Shown: in pieces, positions 49,178-59,018 of the stretch
Layout: every line of letters starts with the position of its first letter
How positions within the stretch are numbered: position 1 is the stretch's first letter
Origin: Dactylellina haptotyla
Lineage: Eukaryota; Ascomycota; Orbiliomycetes; Orbiliales; Orbiliaceae
Reading direction: 5' to 3'
NCBI GenBank assembly: GCA_031310005.1
Contig: CM062384.1
Coordinates: 682,001-746,000, forward strand
DNA: 64,000 nucleotides
Position numbers and translations under genes: made by a program
Notes under the pieces: model-generated
Seen by the model: only the letters and a program-made list of their open reading frames with translations
What the model was told of the DNA's origin: nothing
The model's database searches: none

Positions 49178-49458
49178 TTAACAATCAATGGTTAGGGTTT
49201 TCATACTCTCGTTTCCCAGGTCAAAGTTCTTTCTACTCATCTTGTGAAGGCTGGCAAATATTATTTATAACGATTTTATTCAAGCAGGGTCGGAGAACAT
49301 ATAAAAATATATACATAGAATAATAATTATAAATTTGATGTGACATTTAGAATTGGGTTCATCAATTCCGTCTCGGCTTGGGCTAGTAATCAAAATTACT
49401 CTTTAACAAGGAAACTGAATGGAAGAATTTCCGTATCCTAGTTTAAAGAGAGGAACAT

Positions 49459-50013
49459 TTAAGCAATCGCACAGAATTGCTCGAACTCATCCCAATTATG
49501 TTGGGCCTTGGCCACTAGATACCAAAGGCGCATTAGTCGCAATGTTCTCCTCGCTTAGAAATTTGGGGAAACCTGGAGAAGATGAGAGGGAAACTTACAT
49601 CCACAAACGGCTTGACAATCAGTATCGCCCATTTCCTTCAAATTCGTCGATTTCACTTTAATGCAATCCAATTTGGCGTATTTTGGTGGATCTGCGGCAT
49701 AGAGGAATCCGCAGTTCTTGTCCCATGGAGCCCAGCAGTCTGCGGATGGGGCTTCGTTGCATTCTATTCACGAATCAGATGGTTTTTCTGTTAGAATAGC
49801 TCGGATACGGATGGGATATAGGTAGTATCATTGGATATCATTGGAGTTAGGATATGACGTACTTGCGCAAACGGTGAAGCAGCTCTCAGCGAGGAAAGCG
49901 ATCATACAATCCGTTGGATGCGGGATTGTAGAGTTTTCAGCTGGTTTGGGGAGCGCCATGGCGCAGGCGGATGCCACGAAGGCGGTAGAGAGGATAGCAG
50001 TGAAGAACTTCAT
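49459..50013 (-). CDS. Small secreted cysteine-rich protein A (10 Cys)
   Basis: Three exons (50013-49863, 49763-49599, 49514-49459) give 123 residues. MKFFTAILSTAFVASACAM is a signal peptide. The mature part has ten Cys, enough for five disulfides, spaced C-x8-C-x3-C-x2-C-x7-C-x7-C-x15-C-x15-C-x3-C-x15-C. Both introns are phase 1. The end reads AKAQHNWDEFEQFCAIA. Size, secretion signal and Cys content match effector-like proteins of plant- or insect-associated fungi, but no known effector family is recognised. It is a paralogue of the gene at 50906-51422: same exon structure, same intron phases, the same last five Cys spacings within one residue, and the same WxEFEQxC ending. The third exon codes only the last 18 residues. 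Confidence 0.8.
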
Positions 50014-50905
50014 TGTGGTATATATTTATGAAAGATGGAGATATGAATAATCAAAGAGTTTGTGTAATTTCTGATGGAGATATGAGTTTGATTTGATATT
50101 TTCTGATAGAGTACAACAGCATTGGAAGGGAATTTCTACGGATTTTATACAACTGATTTCATCACGGGTCACTAAGAAGCGGAAAGATTCATCGTCCCAA
50201 GTTTGTCACGACCCTCGGCTTCGCAAACTTTATGGTAGCTAATGAGTTATGAGGTTAGTATACCGCGGTGGAGATGCCCGACAATTGTCGACAAACGAGC
50301 TTCATATATCCGGAACCAGGTATTGGGGATTCTCGCGAAAACCTTACCAAAAGATATACCGGGCTTGTGTGGCTTTTTATTCTTCGTTAGAGCTCTAGAT
50401 CACTAAAAACGGGCATTGTGAACAGGCGATATATTACCGATATATTACCGACGTAGATATACTCTGTTACAGGTTTTAAGCTAAACGTGAAAAACATACC
50501 CAAGTGGTGAGACAAGCATTATGCACATGTGATTTTATATTCCATTTCAGTTGCGCAAATTCCCGTCTTGCAGAGAATTTTTTGTTGGTTTGATCCAGTC
50601 CGCAGGTGTTCCTTGTATGAGCTACCGCTTTCGTCTTTGTTGCCCGAACGGGAAGCTCAGTGTTAATATTCTCCCCAACACTTCTAAGACCTGAATATCG
50701 GATTCGAGCGAGAGCAGAGCGGTAAGTGAAATCGGATAGAGAAAATATAATGGGAAATTGATGTAAATGAATAACAAAGATCGATCTATTCAAAAGCGAA
50801 ACTCCAATCTAAAACTATCTCCACCTGAAAACTGAAGATTCAAAATTTACATCGAGGAAGCCAGCCTCTGACTAAATACAAATATACAGAGCACCTAGAT
50901 CATGT
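50014..50905. other. Intergenic between the two paralogous secreted proteins
   Basis: About 890 bp, the promoter region of protein A and the 3' region of protein B. A short duplicated unit gatatattaccgatatattacc is present near 50430-50455. No gene seen. Confidence 0.5.
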
Positions 50906-51422
50906 CTAGTTCTTGCAGTGCTGTTCAAACTCCTTCCAGTCGTTAGATTTCTTCGCGACTACAAGCGGTTCAAAGTTAGCATCAAATATATTCTGCTTGC
51001 GAGTACCAATGTTTGAACGTTGAGAGGGCTTGTTATATATGAAACTTACACTTGCAGAGAACGGCACACTCTCCCTTCAACACCTCCTTGGGGTCTTTAG
51101 GCGTGACGTTATCGCAATCAATATTCTTGTATTTCGCTGGTGTAGCTGGTGCTGGAATGCAGAGTTTGTCAAAGTTGCTCTTGTCGAAGCATTGGTTGAT
51201 GGTCGTTGGGGTCGCATTAGCGGGCATGCATTCTAGTTCTCTATTAGCACCGTAACTTATTTAGTCAAGGGGTTCAAATGGAGTTAGCGTACTTTTGCAG
51301 AGCTGGGCACATCCGTCGTCCATAGGACGCTTGCAGGCGTCGGTACGTGCTGGATCGATGACAGCTAAGCTGTGAGCGGCAGCGAAGATAGCAGCAGAGG
51401 CGATGATGAATGAGACCTTCAT
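50906..51422 (-). CDS. Small secreted cysteine-rich protein B (10 Cys)
   Basis: Exons 51422-51293, 51232-51050 and 50958-50906 give 121 residues. MKVSFIIASAAIFAAAHSL is a signal peptide. Ten Cys are spaced C-x7-C-x3-C-x2-C-x12-C-x9-C-x14-C-x15-C-x3-C-x15-C, nearly the same as protein A, 0.9 kb away on the same strand. Both introns are phase 1, and the first splits a Lys codon before the fourth Cys in both genes. The C-terminus FAKKSNDWKEFEQHCKN matches the AKAQHNWDEFEQFC end of protein A. Outside the Cys frame and the tail, the two sequences are highly diverged, as is usual in effector-like families under rapid change. A TATA box lies 151 bp upstream. Confidence 0.8.
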
Positions 51423-51473
51423 TTTGATGGGTATGTTTAAGTTTTATGGGAAAGAGTGGATTGGTATTGTAGT

Positions 51474-51508
51474 GATTGATTGTTGACTGATTGTTGACTG
51501 ATTGTTAA
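51474..51508. repeat. Short tandem repeat, gattgttgact units
   Basis: An 11-bp unit gattgttgact is repeated about three times (the copies slightly imperfect) in the leader of secreted protein B, between its TATA box and ATG. Confidence 0.6.
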
Positions 51509-51572
51509 GATGGAGATGTGGTTATTGTATGATATGATTAGAATGGGATATCTGGAGTGAAGATATCCTGTG

Positions 51573-51580
51573 TTTATATA
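51573..51580 (-). promoter_or_regulatory. TATA box of secreted protein B
   Basis: TATATAAA on the minus strand, 151 bp before the ATG at 51422. Confidence 0.55.
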
Positions 51581-52885
51581 GTATTTCCCGCCCGATTATC
51601 TACCATATTTCGAGATATCTAACTCTTATTCGATATATGACATTAGGGTCTGAATTCTTCGAAACTACCCTGACGAGAAGTCTCGAATCTGAAATCCGGC
51701 GTGCATATTCCGCGACGGGGCCAGAGTTTTGGTCTAGTCCCGAACCTGCCGCTCATAGTAGCAAAATAAGGTTATAAGTACAGCTAGAGAATATTCGATG
51801 TGAACTATCCGAAGCATAACTACTCGAAGGGGAGATATCGGAACTTGGCAAGACAACCAGGGTTCGAAATTGGAGATAGTATTATTAATAATATACCCTA
51901 AGGAGTAACTTCTAAACTGGCTATTGCTAAAGGAAGTTAGCGATGTTATCATTAAAGGCTAGATTATAGAAAGTACGGAATGCTTTGATTTGAGCCTGCT
52001 ATGGTATTCTGGCGTGCAGGTGCATAAGCTCCCCATCCGAGACGTGGAGTGTTGTTTCGAAGCCCGGTCTTTTTCGTTTGAAGTTGGAAATAAGAATGCG
52101 AAGCAATGGGGCTGGAATGGAACGAATGAGAATCGAAAACATCAATGGCTATTGAGATACATCCATTGATATGGAATAAAATACACATCGAAATCAACTT
52201 GTTCAAGATCTCATTTTCTATCGAAGGTCCAACTCAGCAAGACCAATTACCAACACGAGTGGCTCAAACCACTATGTAAATTCTTCAAGTCGAAATTCCG
52301 GTTCCCGTCATGGGATTTTTATAGTTTCTTTATTTCAAAACCGGAGTAATCCGGTCTCAGCAAGTTAAACACTCGAATTGGCTTAAACTTACCCCGTGGG
52401 GTACGACAGCCGTGATCCGAAAAAGCGTTATAGTCCGAAACTCCGCTAATGGGTGGAGGCACGGAGGGGATGAACCTTTTGCCTTTCCAATCTCGGAACG
52501 TACCGGTGTTCCAATTTTGTAAGAAAGGTGCAGTATGGGTCTTTTATGGGCAAGAAAGTTACAGAAGTATTCCGGGAGCCGGACTGTAGAGTTTTGCTAG
52601 CCATTGCTGTGGATAATGCGTGGCTTTGGAAGCTTGCATAGGAGGGTGCTCTAGTGATGGTAATAGATCTCACAACAGCAACAGTCGTAAGGAACTGGCA
52701 AGCAACTTTGAGGTCAGTCAAGGGAACGGAGTGCAAGTCCAGAAGCTCTTTTTGCACAACCACCTTGCATGTTAATCTGTATCTTGGACCCTTTAAGGCT
52801 GAGTTGCAGTCGTATACTGGTCGAATTGATTTGGCTGTGGCTGCGTTGCCTCTGAACTTCCAACAGCCAACCGAGTCCAGCCGCA

Positions 52886-52898
52886 TCACGTGACCAAT
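52886..52898 (+). promoter_or_regulatory. E-box joined to CCAAT box upstream of TIM13
   Basis: TCACGTGACCAAT: a palindromic CACGTG core (bHLH/Cbf1-type site) directly followed by CCAAT, 260 bp before the TIM13 ATG. Both are known fungal activator sites; the combined arrangement is seen in the sequence, its use is inferred. Confidence 0.4.
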
Positions 52899-53153
52899 CA
52901 CCAATTTTTCTCGAAACGGCCTGCGAGAAAAAAGGTTGGAATGCAGTTTCCAACCTCACGAACCGATACCTTCAACCGTCTACCCACCAGGACCCGCGCG
53001 CCTCGCCTTACTCTCTCCTATTTTTCCAGTACTCAAGTCTCCTATCTCCCCGAATCTGCTACCTGTCCGTTCCTATTCCATCCGATAACATCCAGTCATA
53101 CGACCTCACCGATACAAGCACCTCAAACCACATATAAACCGAAAATACAAGAA

Positions 53154-53592
53154 ATGGACTCGCTAGGCAACTCCTTCGGCATGGGCGGCGCAGGCGCACA
53201 ATCGAAGAAACAGATATGGATGGACAAGATCAGACAGGAAGCGGCAGTCGACCAGGCCAGAGCTTTGATCGATGTACTTCTACCACCCGCATGAAAAGAA
53301 CGAAGAAAGGGAAATAGCGGCTAATAATGATATCCGCTGTGTAGAAAGTATCGGAGAACTGCTACGAGAAGTGCGTGCCAAAGCCCGGAAAGGAGCTGTC
53401 GAAAGGCGAGACTGTACGTTCTATTATCTATTACAGCTCAAGCAAGCTTTTATCATGAGACGGGAACGGTATATGCTAATATTATAATAACGGGGATAGA
53501 CTTGCATAAACATGTGCATGGAGAAGTACATGTCGGCGTGGAACACCGTGTCGAGAAAGTACATTGAGCGGATACAGCAGAAGGATATATAA
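53154..53592 (+). CDS. TIM13: Mitochondrial intermembrane-space chaperone Tim13
   Basis: Exons 53154-53273, 53345-53413 and 53500-53592 give 93 residues, the usual small-Tim size. The twin CX3C motif is CYEKC and CINMC, separated by a Pro/Gly/Lys loop (VPKPGKELSKGET); these form two disulfides. The N-terminus ends in the helix IRQEAAVDQARALID and the C-terminus reads MEKYMSAWNTVSRKYIERI, matching Tim13 and not Tim8, Tim9 or Tim10. With Tim8 it forms a hexamer that guides hydrophobic precursors (for example Tim23) across the intermembrane space. Import depends on Mia40 oxidation. Without splicing, the first exon frame would end at a stop after about 47 codons. Confidence 0.92.
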
Positions 53593-54064
53593 ACAGATTT
53601 ACTATATCTCCTCTCTTCGGGGTTAACGGGATGATAAACGGTTATATATTATGGAACGGAGGGTTGTTGTTACATTATAAGCTTCGGATGGAGGCGCTGC
53701 CGGTTTCGTTACCGGGCTACAGTGCCGCGTTGACATAAAGTCCGAGATGTGCGAATGAATGGAATCTTCACACTGGGAGCGCAGAGGTCCCTCGGTATCC
53801 GCGCCCGTCGGTAGAGCGAGTGCGGGATGTGTATATATCTATAGAAATATATCTTGTATAATAGTACATATATAGTATGAACCAACTCTTTTCGTTCAGG
53901 TTGGTTTATATAAAAAGCTTTCAATGAGCGATTCCGCTCTAACTAGTGTACATGCACAACATCTAAGTGGGTATCCTACCAACGCCGATAACCTATATAA
54001 AAACAAAAAATCTACCGCGCCATGTGTAGTATATAACTGGAGCAATATGAATTACTTATCCGAT
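53593..54064. other. Convergent intergenic region
   Basis: About 470 bp between the ends of TIM13 and the cyclin gene. AT-rich with many TATA-like stretches; no gene seen. Confidence 0.6.
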
Positions 54065-55163
54065 TCACTCCTTATCATCATCCGTCTGAATCTCCTGTAC
54101 TTCCACCGCGCCGTCCCGTCCGCTGTAAACCATACGTACCTCTTTAACCACGTCCCGGAAATCCTCCAAATCGACGTCCCGTCCGGCGACCATATCCACC
54201 CATCTGCTCACTCCTTCGCCGGGTACCACCCCGTTCTCTTCGAGCACGACCCCGGCAACACCGCACGCTATCGTTTTTGCATCGTAAAATGTGGCTATAC
54301 TGTATTCCCCCAGACAGCGGGTGGCGAGATTCACACACTGCCGGCCGAGGTAGGTATCCACCACGCGGGAGATCTTGTCTTCCTCCATCTTTTCGGTGGA
54401 GATGGAGGAGAGTTCCTCGCCGGGGATGATGCTTAATGCGGTGTCGAGGACGCGCGGGATATAGTCGTGCGGTAGGGGGATGCGGAGCTCGAATTTGAGG
54501 ATGCGCAGGAGGTAGAGTTCCGAGGTAACGATGGTGGCACGGAGGGTGTCGTAGAGGTGGGAGGGGACGCGGATGGGCGGGGAAAGAGGGTGCAGGAGGG
54601 TGTAGGCTGGGGTGATGAGGGAGCGGAGACGGCGGGGGGATTCTGTGGATTTGGTGGAGAGGGAGAGGCAGGTTAGTGCCAGCGTCTGCCCGTATTCACA
54701 TTTCACATCGAGTTAGCATGAATCTAGTAGATTAATTGACAGATAGCAGATAGGAGATAGTGCAAGTGGGGGTGAGGACGAACGTGGGGATCGAGAAAGT
54801 CGGGTGCTGGCTCGGCGCCGGGTTTCGTGGTGGCGGCGGCGGCGTTGTTGGAGTCGCGGATGAACTTGCGGTATTTGTGCATGTAGACGTACGCCGTGGC
54901 GAGGGACTGCTCCTGCCTGGTAAATGCCGCAGTGTGGGTTAGTCCCGCTTGTATCTGATGTACGTGGGTATCGCGAGGGCAGATCCGGGGTATTCGTCTG
55001 GGGAAGGAGGTGGGACCACGTACAGGCGCAGGATGTCGGCCAGCAGAGCCATGAAGGAGACGGCGTTCTTGGTGACCAGATGCGGGTGCGAGCGCGAGCG
55101 CCGGCTGGTAGACGACGCGCCGGGCGTGGTCGCGCCGTCGTCGGTGTCCTGGTGGGTCGCCAT
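54065..55163 (-). CDS. Cyclin-fold protein
   Basis: Exons 55163-54964, 54916-54784 and 54685-54065 give 317 residues. The first cyclin box is visible as QEQSLATAYVYMHKYRKFI, with the pattern seen in transcription-type cyclins (C, K, L, T, Q). Then come LALTCLSLSTKSTESPRRL, the helix SELYLLRILKFELRIPLPHD and a second box (GRQCVNLATRCLGEYSIATF, DAKTIACGVAGVVLEENGV). Such cyclins bind and activate a CDK; targets are often RNA polymerase II or mRNA processing factors. The subgroup is not certain. The leader MATHQDTDD is short and polar. Exon 1 ends at a GTACAT donor inside a Thr codon. GC content at third positions is high compared with its intergenic flanks. Confidence 0.8.
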
Positions 55164-56932
55164 GAAGCCGCTATCGTCAGTGTGTTTGTGTGTGCAGACC
55201 GCACTATTTCGGCTGATGTTTGTGGTGTTTCTTTCACGATGCCATCGCCAAGATACGCGCCAAGACCCGGACACAGTCTGCACCAATTGCAATCGATCAC
55301 TCGAGAGAAAGAAGAGCTGCCAGGGACGACTGAAGAAGACCCTGTCGATTGGAAAACACGAGAGCTCGGGTGTGAAAGCAGCTAGCGGGCTGGTGATCCC
55401 CGAGTTCTGCTCCGAGTGCTGCGAGTGTTTCCTTCTCGACGGAATTCGGAACAGAGTTGAGAGACACGACTGGGGAGAATGCTCGGAACTGACATCATCG
55501 TGCGTGCCCGCAAGGTTTTAATTTTCATCCGCAAGCGTGGGATGCTGAAACGGCCAACCTTTGACTCGTGTCGGAGCACAGCGTCCTTTATGCTCAATTG
55601 ATCCGTCCAGCCAGACAGACAGAAAGTTAGCCAGTAGCACATTCAATGGTAACAGTAGGTGAACCTATGTAGCTATACTAGATCTGTGTATCTACTTTGT
55701 ATTCATGTATGGGGTTACATTGCCAGATAGTCGACGGTAATACCGTATATAGTGGGGAGCAACAGAGATAACCCCCCACTGCCAAGCATCGTGAACACCA
55801 AGCAAGCCGGGAATACTCACGAAAAAAGGCCATCTATCTGAATCGTAGCGCCGCCTCAAACCGACCTTCGACTCTGTCTTCTCGTCCAACTGGTTCTGTG
55901 GTTCCGAAGCTTGCTGTCTAAACGGCTTGGCATACGCAGGTGCCAGCAGGGGTCGTGCCAATTCCAACATGTGGCCATGCCAGGCCATGCACCACCGCAT
56001 CCCATCTGCCCGGTCTCCCTTCCGAGACCAGACCGTGCACATATCTCATATGCATCTCCCAATGCGATATCGTGAGAATTCAAGAGCAAGCAAACTCCAC
56101 GATACGGCGGGTGATACGGTGCACTGCGGAGCCAGCTCATTCGACTGCATTCGATGTGGGGAACGTTCAGGCAGGTGCAACCAGGGTTTGCTCTCACGAT
56201 GATATCGTTCTGCATATTTCTCCCTCAAGTTTTCTCTCACCTTATGCTGCACAAAGACATGTTCACGATAATTCTCGCGGTGGATTAGAAAAGTAATCGA
56301 ACAAGCTTGTCCTGTCCCCCGCAACTCCCTTCCACTTCCAGCAACCCGAAGCCGAACTCCTGGCCGGTCCTGCCCCTCTTTTGCCCCTGTTGGCCATGCA
56401 CTTTGCGGAGCACCCGTGTAAACACCCCCTGGAAAGAGCGCCCAGCTCCGCTAAGCTATGTAGCTCCCAAGCTTCGGGGTGGGCTGGTTACAGCAGCTGT
56501 CTTGAAATTCTTTTTTAAAAAAATTTCTCGTTTCCATCTCTGATTCCTACGCAGAGGCGAACGAGTGAAACGATGAACGCATATCCTCTTCCAAGGCGGG
56601 TTCTTCCTGTCTCGAATCGTAAAAAGAAATCTAATCACAAAAAAAGGTTACATTGTCTGTTGAAAACTTTCCGAGCTTTGTCGGCCGGATATGTTATATA
56701 AAGTCTCTATCCTCCCTTCCTCTTCTTCTTATCGTCCTCCTCTCCACTTCCCCATTGCATCTGTTAATCATCGTTATCGCTGTTTCTCCAGTATATCCTC
56801 ATTAGAATAGAATTGATTTCTGTTTTTAACCGTTTTTTTTCTATTGTCGAACTTGAAGAGCTTGCTCGAAATATCACAATTCCTCCAACAACACCTCCAA
56901 TTTACAGACATATACACAATTGAACCACCAAA
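55164..56932. other. Divergent promoter region, cyclin / dehydrogenase
   Basis: A 1.77-kb stretch with no gene. The last 240 bp before the dehydrogenase ATG hold a TATATAAAG box and a long C/T-rich leader (cctcccttcctcttcttctt), typical of strongly expressed fungal genes. Confidence 0.5.
56695..56703 (+). promoter_or_regulatory. TATA box of the zinc dehydrogenase gene
   Basis: TATATAAAG followed by a C/T-rich tract, about 235 bp before the ATG at 56933. Confidence 0.55.
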
Positions 56933-58288
56933 ATGTCACTTCCAACTACCATGAAGGCTCTCCGGTAAGAGCACCCTTTTCTCCTATGACATCACAGGCT
57001 CCCTTGTTTTGGCGGTTTAGATAGCTGCTCCGAGCATTCTCTAGCGTGGGGGTGCTGGCACGTTGTCTCCCTGGACCTGAACATACGCTAACCGAATCCA
57101 TTTCCTTTCCAGATACGAGAAGCCAGAGCAATTCGGAATCGTCGAGGTTCCCCTGCCTACCGTCAGAGATGGCGATATCCTGGTACGTATTATGCTTTCC
57201 GGCTTACCCCCCTTCTTCCAATTGTTAGTGCAATCGTACTAACCGACATGGTGGTGGATTTAGATCAAAGTACGTGCATGCGGTGTCTGCGGTACCGACC
57301 TGCACATTCACGAGGGCGAATTCATCGCCAAGTTCCCCCTAATCCCGGGTCACGAAACCGTCGGTGTCGTCGCTGCTGTCGGCAAGGACGTCAAGGGTTT
57401 CAATATCGGTGACCGCGTCGTCGCCGATAACTCCGAGCTGTGCAATGAGTGCTTCTACTGCCGTCGCGGCCAGCTCTTGCTTTGCGAGAACTTCAACGCC
57501 CACGGTGTCACCAGTACGTATTCCTCTAACAATATCTATACAAACCTATATAGAACGGTAACTAACGAAGTGAATCAACAGTGGACGGCGGTTTCGCAGA
57601 ATACTGCGCCTACCCCTCCGGCAAGGTCTTCAAAATCCACAACCTCAGCGACGTCGACGCCACCCTCCTCGAACCAGCCTCCTGCGCCGCCCACGGCCTC
57701 GAAAAGATCGCTCCAAAACTCGGCTCCTCCGTCCTCATGTTCGGCGCCGGCCCCACCGGCCTCGTCCTCTCGCAGATGCTCCGCCAAAACGGCGGCTGCC
57801 AAGTCGTCATGTGCGCCCCCAAGGGTCTAAAGATGGACCTGGCCCGCGAACTCGAAGCCGCAGACGTCTACATCGATCTCTCCCGCGATCCCGCCGAGTC
57901 CGCGAAGCAGTTTGAACAACTCAAGAAGGATAACCCGTACGGTTTCGACATCGTCGTCGAAGCGACGGGGTCTACTGCCATACTCGAGGATTCGATCAAC
58001 TACGTCCGTCGTGGGGGTAAACTCGTCGTTTACGGTGTATACTCGAATGCCGCGAGGGTATCCTGGTCTCCCGCCAAGATCTTTGGCGACGAGTTGACCA
58101 TCATTGGAAGTTTCTCGGAGACCTACATGTTCCCCGCTGCCATCAGCTACTTGGACTCCGGCAAAGTGAAGGTCAAGGGGGTTGTGAATAAGGTGTTCAA
58201 GCTGGAGCAGTGGCAGGAGTGTCTTGATTCTATGAAGAACAAGACGGCTATTAAAGCTGCCATTGTGTTTGATGATGCTACTCAGTAG
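56933..58288 (+). CDS. Zinc-dependent polyol/alcohol dehydrogenase (MDR family)
   Basis: Exons 56933-56964, 57113-57182, 57264-57513 and 57582-58288 give 352 residues, the normal MDR length. Catalytic zinc ligands: C43 ([15 protein letters not shown]) and H64-E65 (IPGHETVG). Structural zinc: C94, C97, C100 and C108 ([19 protein letters not shown]). The NAD(P)-binding motif GAGPTG is at 172-177. The enzyme oxidises a secondary alcohol or polyol to a ketone, or the reverse. Overall sequence style is closest to fungal arabinitol/sorbitol-type dehydrogenases (ARD1-like), so D-arabinitol or a similar polyol is the likely substrate; this is inference. No presequence, so cytosolic. The TATA box, C/T-rich leader and C-ending codons suggest high expression. 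The third intron splits the Met codon before DGGFAEYC. Confidence 0.88.
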
Positions 58289-59018
58289 AGTGGGATTTCT
58301 TTTTCTGCGTCCTCCCCCTTCCCGGTGATGGGTTTTTCTTTCTTGGTTGTTATGATCTGAGGTTACTTGGATCGGGTATATGGTATTTCTTCTTCGTGGT
58401 ATATGATATCACTTTCGTTTTTTCGGTTTATTTTTTTTTCTTTCTTGATCCCACTTGAGGATTCAATTTTGCTCTTAGAGCTTAGAACTAGATTTGATAG
58501 AGATAGACTCTGTCGTTAGAATTGTCTTTGTTCTTTTCTTTGTGGTCTTATTGGGACTGGCTTTTGGACGCTCGTTTTTGGATCATATGGCGTTTTATGG
58601 GTATACATAGACTTATGTTATTTCGCAAGCAATTCCAAGACATTTGGCAATTATAAAGTATTTCTTTCAGAATATATTGGTCTTTTAAGTGATAAGCTTG
58701 AAATCCTTAAGCTGTTGTAAGACGCGAGTGAGAGAACGGCACGTGGAGCATGCTAGTTAATTGTAAAGCTTAAAGTACCTAGCGCCATGTTTTTAAAGGG
58801 AAAGAGTATCGAAAATTTTAAAATAGAGAATAAAATTGTAATATATAAAATGAATGTTTGTTTTTCGATTCCCAGATCCGAAAGAACGTGTCTATATAAG
58901 CCAAAAAAAAAAACGCCAGAGCCCAGCCCAAATAACCGAAAAGCAGAAATATCTATAATACTATGGGTCGACCAGCAAGTTTACCGACCTTCTCCACACT
59001 GAGGGATGAAATATCAAT
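58289..59018. other. Convergent intergenic region
   Basis: 730 bp between the dehydrogenase stop and the end of the repeat-peptide gene. Very T-rich in the first half; expected to hold both terminators. No gene seen. Confidence 0.6.

Larger units (their letters stand above)
51423..53153. other. Divergent intergenic region
   Basis: 1.7 kb between secreted protein B and TIM13. Apart from the TATA box, the tandem repeat and the E-box/CCAAT pair near 52886, I see no feature. A 152-codon minus-strand ORF at 52446-52904 has no start ATG at its beginning and no recognisable sequence. Confidence 0.5.

Noticed and set aside
52446-52904. 152-codon minus-strand frame
   Set aside because: Its frame begins at a non-ATG codon, covers the E-box/CCAAT element of TIM13, and has no recognisable sequence.
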